A stretch of 24,384 nt of DNA from Planctomycetota bacterium (GCA_021852225.1 JAJZOA010000346.1:1-24384), one strand, 5' to 3'; shown: positions 6,971 to 15,149, counted from the stretch's first letter. Numbers and translations are program-made. The notes: generated from the letters alone by a model not told the origin.

Positions 6971-8581
6971 CTATTCAGGCAGCGACCGCAGATATTCCAC
7001 TATCAGCCGCACACCAAAACCGCTGGCATTGTCGCCGGAAATGTATCGCTGTTCTTTCCGTGGATTGGCAGTACCGGCTATGTCCAGATGTGCCCATGGA
7101 ATATTTTCCGGCACAAATTCATTCAGAAACATGCCACCTTGAATCGGGTGAGCCTCGCGGCCGCCGCTATTGGTAAAATCCGCATGCGGACTTTCCAGCA
7201 GTTTGGCATACCGTGGATGCAATGGAAGCCGCCAGAGCCATTCACCGGTCTTCTGTCCCGCAATCACCATCTGGGCGGCAATTTGATCCTGATTGGTCAT
7301 CAGACCGGCAAAAACACCGCCCAGTGCCGTAACCACACCACCGGTAAGAGTGGCCATATCTGCGATCGCCCGCGGTTTATATTTTTCACAGGCGTAGGCC
7401 AGCGCATCTGCCAGTATCATGCGGCCTTCGGCGTCGGTATTAGTTACATCAACTGTTTTACCATTGTACATTCGTATAATATCACCGGGCCGGTAGGCCG
7501 CGGCATCCACTGAATTTTCCGCGGTCGGAATAACGCCGATTACACGCTGATTCAGCCCGATACACGCCACAGCCCGCATGATGCCCATCACAGCCATGCC
7601 GCCGCATTTGTCATATTTCATGGCGCCCATGTCCGCGGCCGGTTTAATTGATATTCCACCAGTATCAAAGGTTACGGCTTTGCCGACAATCACAACCGGG
7701 CTTTGTCCACGGCGACCGACCGCTGGATTATATTCCAGGAAAATCATGGCTGGCGGCGTTTGGCTCCCCTGGCCAACGGCCAACAGGCCGCCCATGCCAA
7801 GTCTGGCGGCGGCTTTGGCATCCAGCACAGTGCATTTCAAACCAGTCTGACGGGCCATGCGCCGCGCTTCAGATACCAATGTGGCCGGGTTCACCACATT
7901 GGCTGGCTGACAGGCAATATGCCGCGCATAGTTGGTCGCGGCGGCAATCTGCACCTGACTGGCCACAGCAATTTCATTAGCAGATGTCGGCGAAATCCGG
8001 GAAAGAATAATGCGAACAGTCTTGGCCGTGGAAACACTGGCCTTTTTTGCGGCCCCTTCCGAATTGTCTTCTTGAGTTTTACCGGATTTATACAGCTTGA
8101 ACGAAAATCCGCCCAGCACCACCCCTTCGGCAAACGCAGGAGCCAATTCCGCCCAGTTGCGCGCCCCGGTATCATTTAGCAGCGCCCCCGGATGCACCAG
8201 CAGATTCCGGAGTTTCAAATTCTGTGCCGCCTGAACGGCCCGCGCACCGGCCCAGCGCATCAGATCTTCCTGATCCTTTAAAAAATCAGCGGACTTTCCC
8301 AACCCAAGTAGAATGATTCGCGGCAGATTGCCTGCCCCCGGGACGGCCTGCCACGCTCCGGCCTTGGCCTTGAAATCTCCGTGGGCCAGCACGCCGGCGA
8401 CAGTGTGGCCGATGTCTTTGGGCAGACCGGTGAAATCCAACAGATCAGCCTTGGAATCTGAAAACAGAAAAATCGCTACCGCATCCGCATTGGCGGGAAC
8501 CCTGGCATCCAATTCGAATTCGGCGACCGGAGTCAGTTCCGCAATGGCTGGTGAAAATTTATTACGACGGATAGAGGGCAT
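6971..8581 (-). CDS. pepA: Leucyl aminopeptidase, peptidase family M17
   Basis: The 536-residue protein is a cytosolic di-metal (Zn/Mn) aminopeptidase that removes N-terminal residues from peptides, forming a hexamer in known members. The catalytic C-terminal domain carries VGKAVTFDTGGISIKPA (299-315) and NTDAEGRMILADAL (381-394). Metal ligands K301, D306, D324, D383 and E385, and catalytic K313 and R387, keep the spacing of E. coli PepA (82 residues between first Lys and later Asp). The N-terminal macrodomain-like half (1-190) is variable and has a Lys-rich linker near 165-182. The SD is AAAGG, 6 nt before the ATG. It lies 69 nt downstream of the GH20 gene on the same strand, so co-transcription is likely. 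E. coli PepA also binds DNA; nothing here tests that. Confidence 0.95.
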   Translation of the reverse strand: MPSIRRNKFSPAIAELTPVAEFELDARVPANADAVAIFLFSDSKADLLDFTGLPKDIGHTVAGVLAHGDFKAKAGAWQAVPGAGNLPRIILLGLGKSADFLKDQEDLMRWAGARAVQAAQNLKLRNLLVHPGALLNDTGARNWAELAPAFAEGVVLGGFSFKLYKSGKTQEDNSEGAAKKASVSTAKTVRIILSRISPTSANEIAVASQVQIAAATNYARHIACQPANVVNPATLVSEARRMARQTGLKCTVLDAKAAARLGMGGLLAVGQGSQTPPAMIFLEYNPAVGRRGQSPVVIVGKAVTFDTGGISIKPAADMGAMKYDKCGGMAVMGIMRAVACIGLNQRVIGVIPTAENSVDAAAYRPGDIIRMYNGKTVDVTNTDAEGRMILADALAYACEKYKPRAIADMATLTGGVVTALGGVFAGLMTNQDQIAAQMVIAGQKTGEWLWRLPLHPRYAKLLESPHADFTNSGGREAHPIQGGMFLNEFVPENIPWAHLDIAGTANPRKEQRYISGDNASGFGVRLIVEYLRSLPE

Positions 8582-8650
8582 AGGCTACCTTTCAAAATTG
8601 CCGCGGCACATTTTTATCGCCAGCGGCGCAACATTATTCAAGCGGTGATT

Positions 8651-10321
8651 TTACACGCTTTTGGCGGGCGGTGTCCTGTAGCCGGTCAGGCGGCCGCTGA
8701 AGGCCGTCCAATTGCGCTCGCCACGGGCGGTCCAGAACACTTCGGCCGCAGCGCACAACCGCGGGAAGATGCGATCCCACACCACGGAAAGATTGGGCAC
8801 ATGTTCCGTCCAGAGGTTCGCCTGCGAACCAAGCAGCAACGGCCGCAGATGTGGCGTAAAGCCTGGAGTCAGCGGTTCAAAGGCATACACCTTTTGGGTT
8901 GGTGTGGATGCCGGCAGCCAGTCAAAATACATGTGGCCCTGCGGGCAGGGAACAACCGGATGACCCGCGGCGGCCATCGCCGGCCCGATTTGGGGAGATT
9001 TCCCGTGCCAGGCCATTGCGATCATCCCGGGCGGCGAATAATGTGGGTTATCGTGCCAACAGACCATCGACCGGCCAAGTTTCCGCACAATATCCGACAC
9101 GCGCTGCTCAAAATATCCCTGCAATGCGGGCATAGAATCAATATGTCGGGCTTTCATCAGGGCTAGGCATGAGGGGCAATTCTGCCAGTTGTTATAAGCA
9201 ACTTCGTCACCACCGGTGTGCAGAAACGGTCCGGGAAACAGCCGCGCGGTTTCTTCCAGAACATTCGACAAAAATGTAAATACCGCCGGGTTGCTAGCGC
9301 AATACGCATAGCGCGTCTGCCAAATGCTGTGGCTGGGAATCGGGACCTGCTGGCCGGTGCAACCGAGTTCCGGGTAGACATGAAGCGCCGCACTGCAATG
9401 ACCCGGCATTTCAATTTCCGGCACAACGGTAATGTGCCGCTGACGGGCAAATTCCAGCACACGCCGAATATCCGCGGGGGTATAAAACCCTCCATATTGC
9501 CCGGCGGCATTATAGTGTGCGGTCTGGCTGTGCTGAAATCCAAACCCAATGGACTTCCGCCACGCGCCGATGTCCGTCAACTTCGGATATTTTGGAATCG
9601 CCAGTCGCCAGCCCTGATCATCCGTCAGGTGCCAGTGAAAAATGTTCAGCTTAAGCGACGCCATGGCATCCAGAACCGCCATGACCTCATGCGTATCAAA
9701 GAAGTGTCGGCTTACATCCAGCATAAAGCCGCGCCATTCAAATCGCGGAAAATCATGGACCTTCACCGCCGGGATTTCCCACAACGGGTGGGCGAAACCA
9801 CCGCTTTTTCGACTGACGGCCAATTGCAACAGCGTAACCAGACCATTAAAAAGGCCGTGGCAATGCGTTGCCCGCAAACTTACACCGCCCTCCGCGGTGT
9901 GCGTATCCAGGTTGTATGCTTCCGCCTGTCGCCATGCGGGGCCATCCATCATCTGCCCGGCTTCCTGTGCCAGGTCGAACTGCACTTTTTCGGCCGGTGC
10001 GTGCGCGTGCAGCGGCACAAGAGTGATACCAAAATTCTGGCGGAATTTGTCCACCGCATAATTCAGCAGCGGCCGGCCATCAACTGCCGAACCGCGGAAT
10101 CTTATAGTCATGCCATCATGCAGCGGCAAAGGCTTTTGTGGGAAGGACTTCAGGGTAGCCGGAAGGGGAATCAGGCCTGGATAATTGAATGATTGTTCCG
10201 ATTCGGGCGCGGCCACGGAAGACAGTACCCCGCCTGATGGCGCCATAGCCGCAACTGTTACCAGGCTGCAGGCCTTCAGTATTTCCCGCCGCGAATGGTG
10301 TGGTTTCAATGGTCGCCTCAT
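8651..10321 (-). CDS. Exported beta-N-acetylhexosaminidase, glycoside hydrolase family 20
   Basis: The 556-residue enzyme would remove terminal beta-linked N-acetylglucosamine or N-acetylgalactosamine from chitin fragments, glycans or peptidoglycan debris. The N-terminus has a twin-arginine signal (S10-R11-R12-E-I-L-K, then a hydrophobic stretch to about 28; possible cleavage after the Ala pair at 37-38), so folded export by Tat is predicted. GH20b-type N-terminal domain: about 45-185. The catalytic barrel follows: FMLDVSRHF (199-207), NIFHWHLTDDQGWR (226-239), PEIEMPGH (301-308), and the catalytic pair D372-E373 in HTGGDEV. Family members use substrate-assisted catalysis with this Asp-Glu pair. 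There is no clear SD before the ATG; the next Met (26) would destroy the signal, so I keep 10321. It follows the ferredoxin gene by 28 nt. Confidence 0.95.
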   Translation of the reverse strand: MRRPLKPHHSRREILKACSLVTVAAMAPSGGVLSSVAAPESEQSFNYPGLIPLPATLKSFPQKPLPLHDGMTIRFRGSAVDGRPLLNYAVDKFRQNFGITLVPLHAHAPAEKVQFDLAQEAGQMMDGPAWRQAEAYNLDTHTAEGGVSLRATHCHGLFNGLVTLLQLAVSRKSGGFAHPLWEIPAVKVHDFPRFEWRGFMLDVSRHFFDTHEVMAVLDAMASLKLNIFHWHLTDDQGWRLAIPKYPKLTDIGAWRKSIGFGFQHSQTAHYNAAGQYGGFYTPADIRRVLEFARQRHITVVPEIEMPGHCSAALHVYPELGCTGQQVPIPSHSIWQTRYAYCASNPAVFTFLSNVLEETARLFPGPFLHTGGDEVAYNNWQNCPSCLALMKARHIDSMPALQGYFEQRVSDIVRKLGRSMVCWHDNPHYSPPGMIAMAWHGKSPQIGPAMAAAGHPVVPCPQGHMYFDWLPASTPTQKVYAFEPLTPGFTPHLRPLLLGSQANLWTEHVPNLSVVWDRIFPRLCAAAEVFWTARGERNWTAFSGRLTGYRTPPAKSV

Positions 10322-10349
10322 TTCATGATTTCACGCGCTGCGGCAAAAA

Positions 10350-10715
10350 TCAACGGGTGGTCCAGATGGCCGGCGGTTCAATATGGTCCGCGGGGCGAGC
10401 ACCGGAATCTTTGCGCGCTGTTCCTGTTAACCGACTAATAATTTTCACGTGCATGTCATGGTCACATGCGATCTGGCAGCTTAAGCGAATGTGCGGCGTC
10501 GCGGCCAGACCTTTAACGGCCAGCACCTCCTTTTCTGCCGTGGTCAGGCCATCCGGTTCCCCGGACACAAATTGCACGCGGCAAGTGGTGCACCTTGCAA
10601 ACCCGCCGCAGGCATGAAGCTGATCGACTTTAGCTTCATCAATCAGGGCATTAACCAACCGCTTGCCGGCCGGAACATCAAAGGTACCAAAATCATCCAC
10701 AATCAGCTTGGGCAT
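10350..10715 (-). CDS. 2Fe-2S ferredoxin (plant/xylene-monooxygenase type fold)
   Basis: This 121-residue soluble electron carrier has the plant-type ferredoxin ligand set: C36-x5-C42-x2-C45 and, 34 residues later, C80 in a LSCQ context. The surrounding HACGGFARCTTCRV block is typical. It resembles the ferredoxin domains of chloroplast-type and adenylate-cyclase-associated proteins. A tail of about 35 residues after position 90 lacks obvious structure. I chose the ATG at 10715 because GGAG lies 6 nt upstream; a TTG codon 12 nt further upstream is in frame but overlaps that SD. Its redox partner is not encoded nearby. The closest downstream gene is a hydrolase that needs no electrons, so the pairing is probably organisational. 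It is divergent from the histidine phosphatase gene. Confidence 0.92.
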   Translation of the reverse strand: MPKLIVDDFGTFDVPAGKRLVNALIDEAKVDQLHACGGFARCTTCRVQFVSGEPDGLTTAEKEVLAVKGLAATPHIRLSCQIACDHDMHVKIISRLTGTARKDSGARPADHIEPPAIWTTR

Positions 10716-10750
10716 GAAAAACTCCAAAATAGATCAGATGCCAATCCAAG

Positions 10751-10779
10751 AGTATGCAGCCCCCGTACAAATGATGCAA
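10751..10779 (-). promoter_or_regulatory. Weak candidate promoter for the ferredoxin-GH20-pepA operon
   Basis: Read on the minus strand, TTGCAT (10779-10774) and CATACT (10756-10751) are separated by 17 nt, placing the transcription start about 30 nt upstream of the ferredoxin ATG. The -35 box matches only three consensus positions, so this is a tentative call resting on spacing and location. Confidence 0.3.
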
Positions 10780-10781
10780 GG

Positions 10782-10819
10782 GTGCGAACGCTCGCTCGCA
10801 CGGCGATTTTCGCTACAAT
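10782..10819 (+). promoter_or_regulatory. -10 element and adjacent 6-bp inverted repeat before the histidine phosphatase gene
   Basis: TACAAT (10814-10819) is a five-of-six -10 match, 33 nt before the ATG. No good -35 lies 17 nt upstream. Instead GTGCGA (10782-10787) and TCGCAC (10796-10801) form a perfect inverted repeat where a -35 would be, which could be an operator for an activator or for the divergent pair. Both points are suggestive only. Confidence 0.3.
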
Positions 10820-10852
10820 CACTGCAAGACGAATTTTTGAGGTACCGCATGC

Positions 10853-11524
10853 ATGTCCATTGAAAATTTACCCGCACGCATATGGCTGGTCCGTCATGGC
10901 CAGACAGACTGGAACGTCCAGCGGCGCATTCAGGGCCACACACCCACGGAATTAAACGCCGCCGGCAAAGCGGAAGCCCAAATGCTGGCCGACTGGTTTG
11001 CCGATCGGCAGTTTGCCACTGTCTGGTCCAGCGATCTGCCGCGGGCCAAACAGACCGCCGACGCCATTGCCGCAAGACACAACCTGCCGGTGCATACCAC
11101 CCACGAACTGCGGGAACGCGAACTTGGGCCATTTGAAGGCAAGACGTGGGATGAAGTTCGACGAATCCGTGGCGAGTTGACCGGCTCTCCTTTGCAGAAC
11201 GGCGACCTTGCAGACTGGACCGGCGTACCAGGCGTGGAAACCGACGCAGATTTATGGCATCGCGTCAGTCGACGACTTGCCTCCATTGCCAATAGCCATC
11301 AGGGGAATGCACTGGTCGTGAGTCATGGCGGCGTAATCAAGCATACCGTGTGCCACGTTCTCGGACTGCCGTCTGGATTGCCGCGACGCTTCCCCTTGTC
11401 CAATGGAATCACCGCCGTGCTGACATTGCGAGCCGACGGCTTTTATCTGCAAAGCCTGCTCGATGTCGGCCTGCTGGCCGGACAACCGGAATCAGTGGAT
11501 ACAGCGCAGGCACCGTCAGCCTGA
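10853..11524 (+). CDS. Histidine phosphatase family protein (phosphoglycerate mutase-like)
   Basis: This 223-residue cytosolic enzyme belongs to the branch-1 histidine phosphatases, which use a phospho-histidine intermediate. The RHG motif is R14-H15-G16 in LVRHGQTDWN, with H15 as the nucleophile. Other pocket residues are R64 in SSDLPRAKQTA, E88 in ELRERELG and H158 in VVSHGGVIK. The sequence resembles CobC/GpmB/PhoE-like broad phosphatases more than true glycolytic dPGM, because the characteristic mutase insertions are absent, but the physiological substrate cannot be read from sequence. The GAGGT at 10839-10843 lies 9 nt before the ATG. The gene appears monocistronic: the next feature downstream is a tRNA about 280 nt away, and the intervening DNA has no coding signal. 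Confidence 0.93.
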   Translation: MSIENLPARIWLVRHGQTDWNVQRRIQGHTPTELNAAGKAEAQMLADWFADRQFATVWSSDLPRAKQTADAIAARHNLPVHTTHELRERELGPFEGKTWDEVRRIRGELTGSPLQNGDLADWTGVPGVETDADLWHRVSRRLASIANSHQGNALVVSHGGVIKHTVCHVLGLPSGLPRRFPLSNGITAVLTLRADGFYLQSLLDVGLLAGQPESVDTAQAPSA

Positions 11525-11679
11525 ACCGGCCAAACCGCAACCAAAACAATGCCCCAACAAGCGCGGTCAGGCTAAAATTCCAAGTGAGCAGCGGCGTTAT
11601 GCGGCTGGACTTGTGGGAGTTAAGGCGAAGCCGCCAAGAAATTCGATCCAAACAAATTAACAGGACGAATTACTTTAGG

Positions 11680-11701
11680 TTCGCGGACGAAGTACCGCGA
11701 A
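11680..11701. repeat. 7-bp inverted repeat between phosphatase gene and tRNA
   Basis: TTCGCGG (11680-11686) and CCGCGAA (11695-11701) pair perfectly around an 8-nt loop. No run of T follows on either strand, so I do not call it an intrinsic terminator. It is the only notable structure in the 11525-11805 gap apart from CAAATAC/GTATTTG flanking 11766-11778. Confidence 0.35.
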
Positions 11702-11805
11702 CTGCAACGGACTTGGCCGGATACAAAGCCGATGGTATGATGCCATCATAAAATCCGGCAAATACTGATAAACACACGGTATTTGCTGCGGAAAGTGCAC
11801 CTTCC

Positions 11806-11878
11806 GCCGCCGTAGCTCAGCTGGTAGAGCGATGCTTTCGTAAAGCATAGGTCTTGGGTTCGAGTCCCAACGGTGGCT
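11806..11878 (+). tRNA. tRNA-Thr (anticodon CGT)
   Basis: A complete cloverleaf can be drawn. The acceptor stem is 11806-11812 with 11871-11877 (one G-U pair), the D stem GCTC/GAGC is 11815-11818 with 11827-11830, the anticodon stem ATGCT/AGCAT is 11832-11836 with 11844-11848, and the T stem TTGGG/CCCAA flanks the TTCGAGT loop (11859-11865). The seven-base anticodon loop TTCGTAA places CGT at 34-36, reading the threonine codon ACG. The discriminator base is T (11878), and CCA is not encoded, so it must be added after transcription. I see no second tRNA nearby. Confidence 0.97.
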
Positions 11879-12485
11879 TTGCTTCTTCACTTCGTAATTC
11901 CTGAAGTGTGCCTGCTAAAACGCGGCTTTCGGAATCAATGCCTGTGCGGCGGTCCGATGCGCTTATTCACACGACACAACCGGGGCGCGAAAGCATTGCG
12001 GCTGTTGAATCCGAGCTTGGTCGCGTTAGAAATATTCTCAACCATTCTCTACGGTGAATTCAGACATTTCTTGGACTTGCTGTAGTTTTCTGAATTTTTA
12101 CCAATCCAAATTTTGTCAAACTGAAAACCCGATAACCGGATGCCGAATGACAGCGTATTCCGGTGAATGTCGTAATATTTTATCTTTTTGGCGTTGGCAC
12201 AATTCTTTTTTTTCCGCAAAACAAGATATGGTTCGCAGGTGCCCCGCGGTGGGAGGCGAAATTGTGGAAAGATCATATTGCATGGGTGGCCGCCATCGGC
12301 GGAATATTTACAGCCCAAGTCCTTGACTCAGGCAATCTTCCAGCGCTAAACGCTGTATAATATTGGCAATTCATCCAAAACTTATAAAATGCCCGGTGGA
12401 AGCCGATGCAAAACCGAAGCTGCTAAACGGTTAATTGGCGGCACATAACCGATTTCGATCTGCCGGCATTCTTCAGCGATGGACA
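11879..12485. other. Gap between tRNA-Thr and rplU, no firm gene
   Basis: About 600 nt of lower-GC sequence. It contains an 8-T run near 12207, a strong -10-like TATAAT at 12356-12361 with no -35 at the right distance, a 5-bp hairpin CAGCG/CGCTG at 12341-12355, and one weak small ORF (listed separately). No rpmA (L27) follows rplU here, and I see no terminator with a T-run for either neighbour. Confidence 0.5.
12163..12360 (+). CDS. Possible small hydrophobic protein, unrecognised
   Basis: A 65-residue frame from GTG to TAA. It has two hydrophobic stretches (about residues 3-18 and 40-52) separated by a Trp/Lys-rich loop, which reads more like a membrane protein than random sequence. There is no SD, no recognised family and no conserved neighbour in the same direction. 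It could be a decayed remnant rather than an active gene. I do not assign a function. Confidence 0.2.
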   Translation: MNVVIFYLFGVGTILFFPQNKIWFAGAPRWEAKLWKDHIAWVAAIGGIFTAQVLDSGNLPALNAV

Positions 12486-12803
12486 TCAGCCATTAATGGA
12501 TTCAATCTTTACTGCCAGATATTTCTGACGATGGCCCACGCGACGGTGGAACCCCTTGCGGCGGGTGAAACGTTCCACGTAAATTTTGTCCGCTTTGGTG
12601 TCGCCAAGAATTTTCGCGGTGACGGTGGCACCCGCAACCGTCGGTTGACCAATCTTAACGCCGGAATCTCCGGACACCAGAAGAACTTTATCAAAGGTAA
12701 TCGTGGTGGCATCTGCCGGCAGTTCACGAATATCAATTTCCAGGACATCATCCTTTTGGATTTTAAATTGTGTGCCGCTGTCTTCAACAATCGCGTATGC
12801 CAT
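12486..12803 (-). CDS. rplU: 50S ribosomal protein L21
   Basis: The 105-residue protein matches bacterial L21 (about 103 residues), an early-assembling large-subunit protein that binds 23S rRNA near L20. It begins with the typical M-A-Y-A-I-V-E-x-S-G-x-Q segment, and the C-terminal RNA-binding signature RRKGFHRRVGHRQ (about 80-92) is well conserved. I chose the ATG at 12803 because GGAG lies 7 nt upstream; the longer frame adds 12 residues that do not match the family. In most bacteria rplU is followed directly by rpmA (L27), often with obg; neither is found downstream here. A promoter (12901-12929) and a leader hairpin precede it, so it seems to be a single-gene transcription unit. Confidence 0.96.
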   Translation of the reverse strand: MAYAIVEDSGTQFKIQKDDVLEIDIRELPADATTITFDKVLLVSGDSGVKIGQPTVAGATVTAKILGDTKADKIYVERFTRRKGFHRRVGHRQKYLAVKIESING

Positions 12804-12852
12804 GGAAAACTCCAACACCGCCGGGCCAGGCCCGTTCAACTAAATTCTGTAC

Positions 12853-12873
12853 GTTCGCGAATAAGTCGCAAAC
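12853..12873 (-). promoter_or_regulatory. Hairpin in the rplU 5' leader
   Basis: On the minus strand an 8-bp stem with one T-G wobble closes a CTTAT loop: the arms are 12866-12873 and 12853-12860. It lies in the predicted 90-nt rplU leader, where ribosomal protein operons often carry autoregulatory structures (an L21 leader motif is known in some bacteria). Similarity to that motif was not tested. Confidence 0.35.
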
Positions 12874-12900
12874 GATTCTCCCGCAATGGGAAAGTCCAGC

Positions 12901-12929
12901 ATTATGCGGCAGATTGTCCGGTTAATCAA
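12901..12929 (-). promoter_or_regulatory. Putative sigma70-type promoter of rplU
   Basis: Read on the minus strand, TTGATT (12929-12924) and CATAAT (12906-12901) are separated by exactly 17 nt. The -10 matches five of six consensus positions and the -35 four of six. Transcription would begin near 12894, giving a leader of about 90 nt before the rplU ATG. Confidence 0.5.
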
Positions 12930-13184
12930 GTGCCCAATCGGCGAATGAAAAATGGAGCTTGAAAGCAAGTCGCAACCAGGGCTTATAACCGGATATAGCG
13001 AAGCGTTCCCAATACCCCAAAATCGGTGTCAGCCGTGAGAAAAAGAGCGATTTTAAGCTCCGTCGTCGGGGCAGAAATCAGCGTTACACCAGCTCGTAAG
13101 CTGAAATTGAAAGTCCCGAACGCCGATTTATTTAGCCCATCGGAGTGGTTTTCAGTAACCAAAAATGGCACCAAACCAGCGTCC
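12930..13184. other. Gap between rplU promoter and rpoD 3' end, nothing seen
   Basis: About 255 nt with short frames on both strands, none with an SD or a recognisable product. I see no T-run hairpin for termination of rpoD. Confidence 0.4.
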
Positions 13185-15014
13185 CTAATCCGCACCGACC
13201 TCAGCTTCCGTTTCGCCAGCCGATTCATCTAAAATGTCATCACCCGCTTTTCCATTGGTGGGAATAACGCCCAAGGTGGACAGAATAGACCCGTCCAGAA
13301 AGCCTTCCAGCCGACGCGATCGCACCGGATGCTGCAATTTGCGCAAGGCCTTGGCTTCCACCTGCCGCACGCGTTCCCGCGTTACCTTAAAAATGCGTCC
13401 GACTTCTTCCAAGGTATAGGTGTAGCCATCCCCAATGCCATAGCGCAGCTTGATAATTTCCCGTTCGCGATAGGTAAGCGTGCGCAACACCTGGTCAATC
13501 CGTTCACGCAGCATGTCCTGCGTCGCGGTTTCGACAGGGTTTTCCGCGGCCTCATCTTCAATAAAATCGCCAAAATAGGAATCTTCCGACTCACCGACCG
13601 GCCGGTCCAGCGAAATCGGATGCCGGGCAATTTTCAGCACGCGCCGACATTCCGATACCGGCATTTTCGCCTCACGCGAAATTTCCTCAATCGTCGGTTC
13701 GCGTCCCAGGTCCTGCAGCAGCTTTTTGCTGATGTTCCGCAGCTTGGACATGGTTTCAATCATGTGCACCGGGATGCGAATTGTGCGGGCATGGTCCGCG
13801 ATCGCGCGCGTAATCGCCTGACGTATCCACCAGGTCGCATAGGTACTGAATTTGTATCCGCGGCGGTATTCATATTTATCCACAGCGCGCATCAGGCCGG
13901 TGTTTCCCTCCTGAATAATATCCAGGAAGGAAAGGCCGCGGTTGCGATACTTTTTGGCAATGGAAACAACCAGCCGCAGATTACCGCCGGAAAGGCGGCG
14001 CTTGGCATCTTCATATTCATTGAAAACCAGGTTAATGCTCTGACAGCGGCGCAGCAACGCGGACCCTTCCTCCAGCACCAGGTCCGCCAATCCATGGCGT
14101 TCCTCTTCCATGGCCTGGCGGTCATCTTCGGTGTAACGGGCATTCTTATCCGTCAGGCGGCGTTCCAAGTCTGATAACTTCGCGCTTATGGAAAGCAGCC
14201 GCCGCATAAGCGGAATTACCTTGCTCGTCCGCAGGGAAAGCTCTTCCAACAGTTTTACATTTTTCAGACGCGTGGCGGTCATCCGCCGTTCGATTTCTTC
14301 ACGATGCGCTGGATTGATATCTGAACGCCGCAGTTTTTCCCAGTCTTCGCGGTCACGTATCAGCAGCTTGCGAATGGTGTTCAGGTTGGTGGGAATTCGC
14401 TTGGAAACAGTCGCCTTGGCATCCACTTCGGCGGTCGAAATGCGCATGGTACGGTCAAAAGGCAATTCGCCCGACTCCACCTGCGCCAGAATATCCACTG
14501 CCGCCTGCGTGCAATAATCACTGGCCAGTACCTGCCGCCGGAACGTCATGCGGGTGAATTCAATTTTCTTTGCCAGACGGATTTCCTCTTCGCGCGTCAA
14601 CAGCGGAATTTCACCCATCTGCGTCAGGTACATTCGCACCGGGTCATCAATGCGCTTGGCACCGACTTCAACTATCTCGTCCTCTTCCTTTAAATTGACA
14701 ATTTCCTCTTCGGCTTCACGCATCATTCCTTCATCCGGGTCTTCGGTGGAACCGGCCGCTGTGTGCTTCACGCCATCGGCTTCGTTCAGCAGTTCAATGC
14801 CAAGAGCCTCAAACTGCTGCATCAGCGCGTCTAGACGGTCCGATGAATTGGAAATAGCATCATCCGGAAGAAGTTCGTTAATTTCATCGTACGTCAGATA
14901 CCCCTGAGACTTGCCCTTGTCAAAAAGCATCTGAATGTTCGCATCGGCCCGCGAAGCCGGAACTGTGCTGACCATGGCGGGAGGTTGAACCTGCGAACTG
15001 GTGCCGTGAGTCAC
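13185..15014 (-). CDS. rpoD: RNA polymerase primary sigma factor (sigma70/RpoD)
   Basis: The 609-residue housekeeping sigma factor directs RNA polymerase to -35/-10 promoters. Regions in order: 1.1 (about 27-80, containing [13 protein letters not shown]), an acidic stretch (about 90-120), 1.2 (about 123-152, [16 protein letters not shown]), a long non-conserved insert (about 160-335), region 2 (about 342-413, with [12 protein letters not shown] and [15 protein letters not shown]), region 3 (about 420-490), and region 4 (about 505-575, with the helix-turn-helix [18 protein letters not shown]). After the usual ending L-x-x-F-L-D it has a tail of about 34 residues that is Asp/Glu-rich at the end. 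I chose GTG at 15014 because AGGAGA lies about 6 nt upstream; an earlier TTG would add 30 residues unlike region 1.1. The leader carries a 9-bp hairpin. Confidence 0.96.
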   Translation of the reverse strand: MTHGTSSQVQPPAMVSTVPASRADANIQMLFDKGKSQGYLTYDEINELLPDDAISNSSDRLDALMQQFEALGIELLNEADGVKHTAAGSTEDPDEGMMREAEEEIVNLKEEDEIVEVGAKRIDDPVRMYLTQMGEIPLLTREEEIRLAKKIEFTRMTFRRQVLASDYCTQAAVDILAQVESGELPFDRTMRISTAEVDAKATVSKRIPTNLNTIRKLLIRDREDWEKLRRSDINPAHREEIERRMTATRLKNVKLLEELSLRTSKVIPLMRRLLSISAKLSDLERRLTDKNARYTEDDRQAMEEERHGLADLVLEEGSALLRRCQSINLVFNEYEDAKRRLSGGNLRLVVSIAKKYRNRGLSFLDIIQEGNTGLMRAVDKYEYRRGYKFSTYATWWIRQAITRAIADHARTIRIPVHMIETMSKLRNISKKLLQDLGREPTIEEISREAKMPVSECRRVLKIARHPISLDRPVGESEDSYFGDFIEDEAAENPVETATQDMLRERIDQVLRTLTYREREIIKLRYGIGDGYTYTLEEVGRIFKVTRERVRQVEAKALRKLQHPVRSRRLEGFLDGSILSTLGVIPTNGKAGDDILDESAGETEAEVGAD

Positions 15015-15066
15015 AATATTCTCCTGAGTCTGTGCGGGACAGCGCTTTGCGCGTGCCGACAAGCAT

Positions 15067-15089
15067 CCAAGGAGCCCCAAGCTCCTTGG
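15067..15089 (-). promoter_or_regulatory. Perfect 9-bp hairpin in the rpoD leader
   Basis: CCAAGGAGC (15067-15075 on the plus strand) and GCTCCTTGG (15081-15089) pair perfectly around a 5-nt loop, 52 nt upstream of the rpoD GTG. No T-run follows in the rpoD direction, so it is not a classical terminator. Because the inverted repeat reads the same on both strands, the rpoD transcript also carries an SD-like AAGGAG paired with its complement. A regulatory or stability role is inferred from position. Confidence 0.5.
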
Positions 15090-15149
15090 ACGAAACAATC
15101 GCAATTGGATGGTCTACAAAGCAACCCGACCGCACGCCTGTGGAATTAT

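Noticed and set aside
9218..10192. 324-residue plus-strand frame opposite the GH20 gene
   Set aside because: Shadow frame; the minus strand carries intact GH20 catalytic motifs.
11675..11890. 71-residue minus-strand frame with a W-D-S-N-P-R-P-M-type segment
   Set aside because: This is the well-known artefact of translating the antisense of a tRNA gene, here tRNA-Thr at 11806-11878.
12983..13228. Short frames on both strands past the rpoD 3' end
   Set aside because: No SD, overlap with rpoD, and no family resemblance.
13329..14174. 281-residue plus-strand frame opposite rpoD
   Set aside because: Shadow of the strongly supported sigma factor on the other strand; no domain or SD.
15015..15104. 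TTG start giving rpoD 30 extra residues
   Set aside because: The GTG at 15014 has a clear AGGAGA site; the extension is unlike sigma region 1.1 and contains the leader hairpin.
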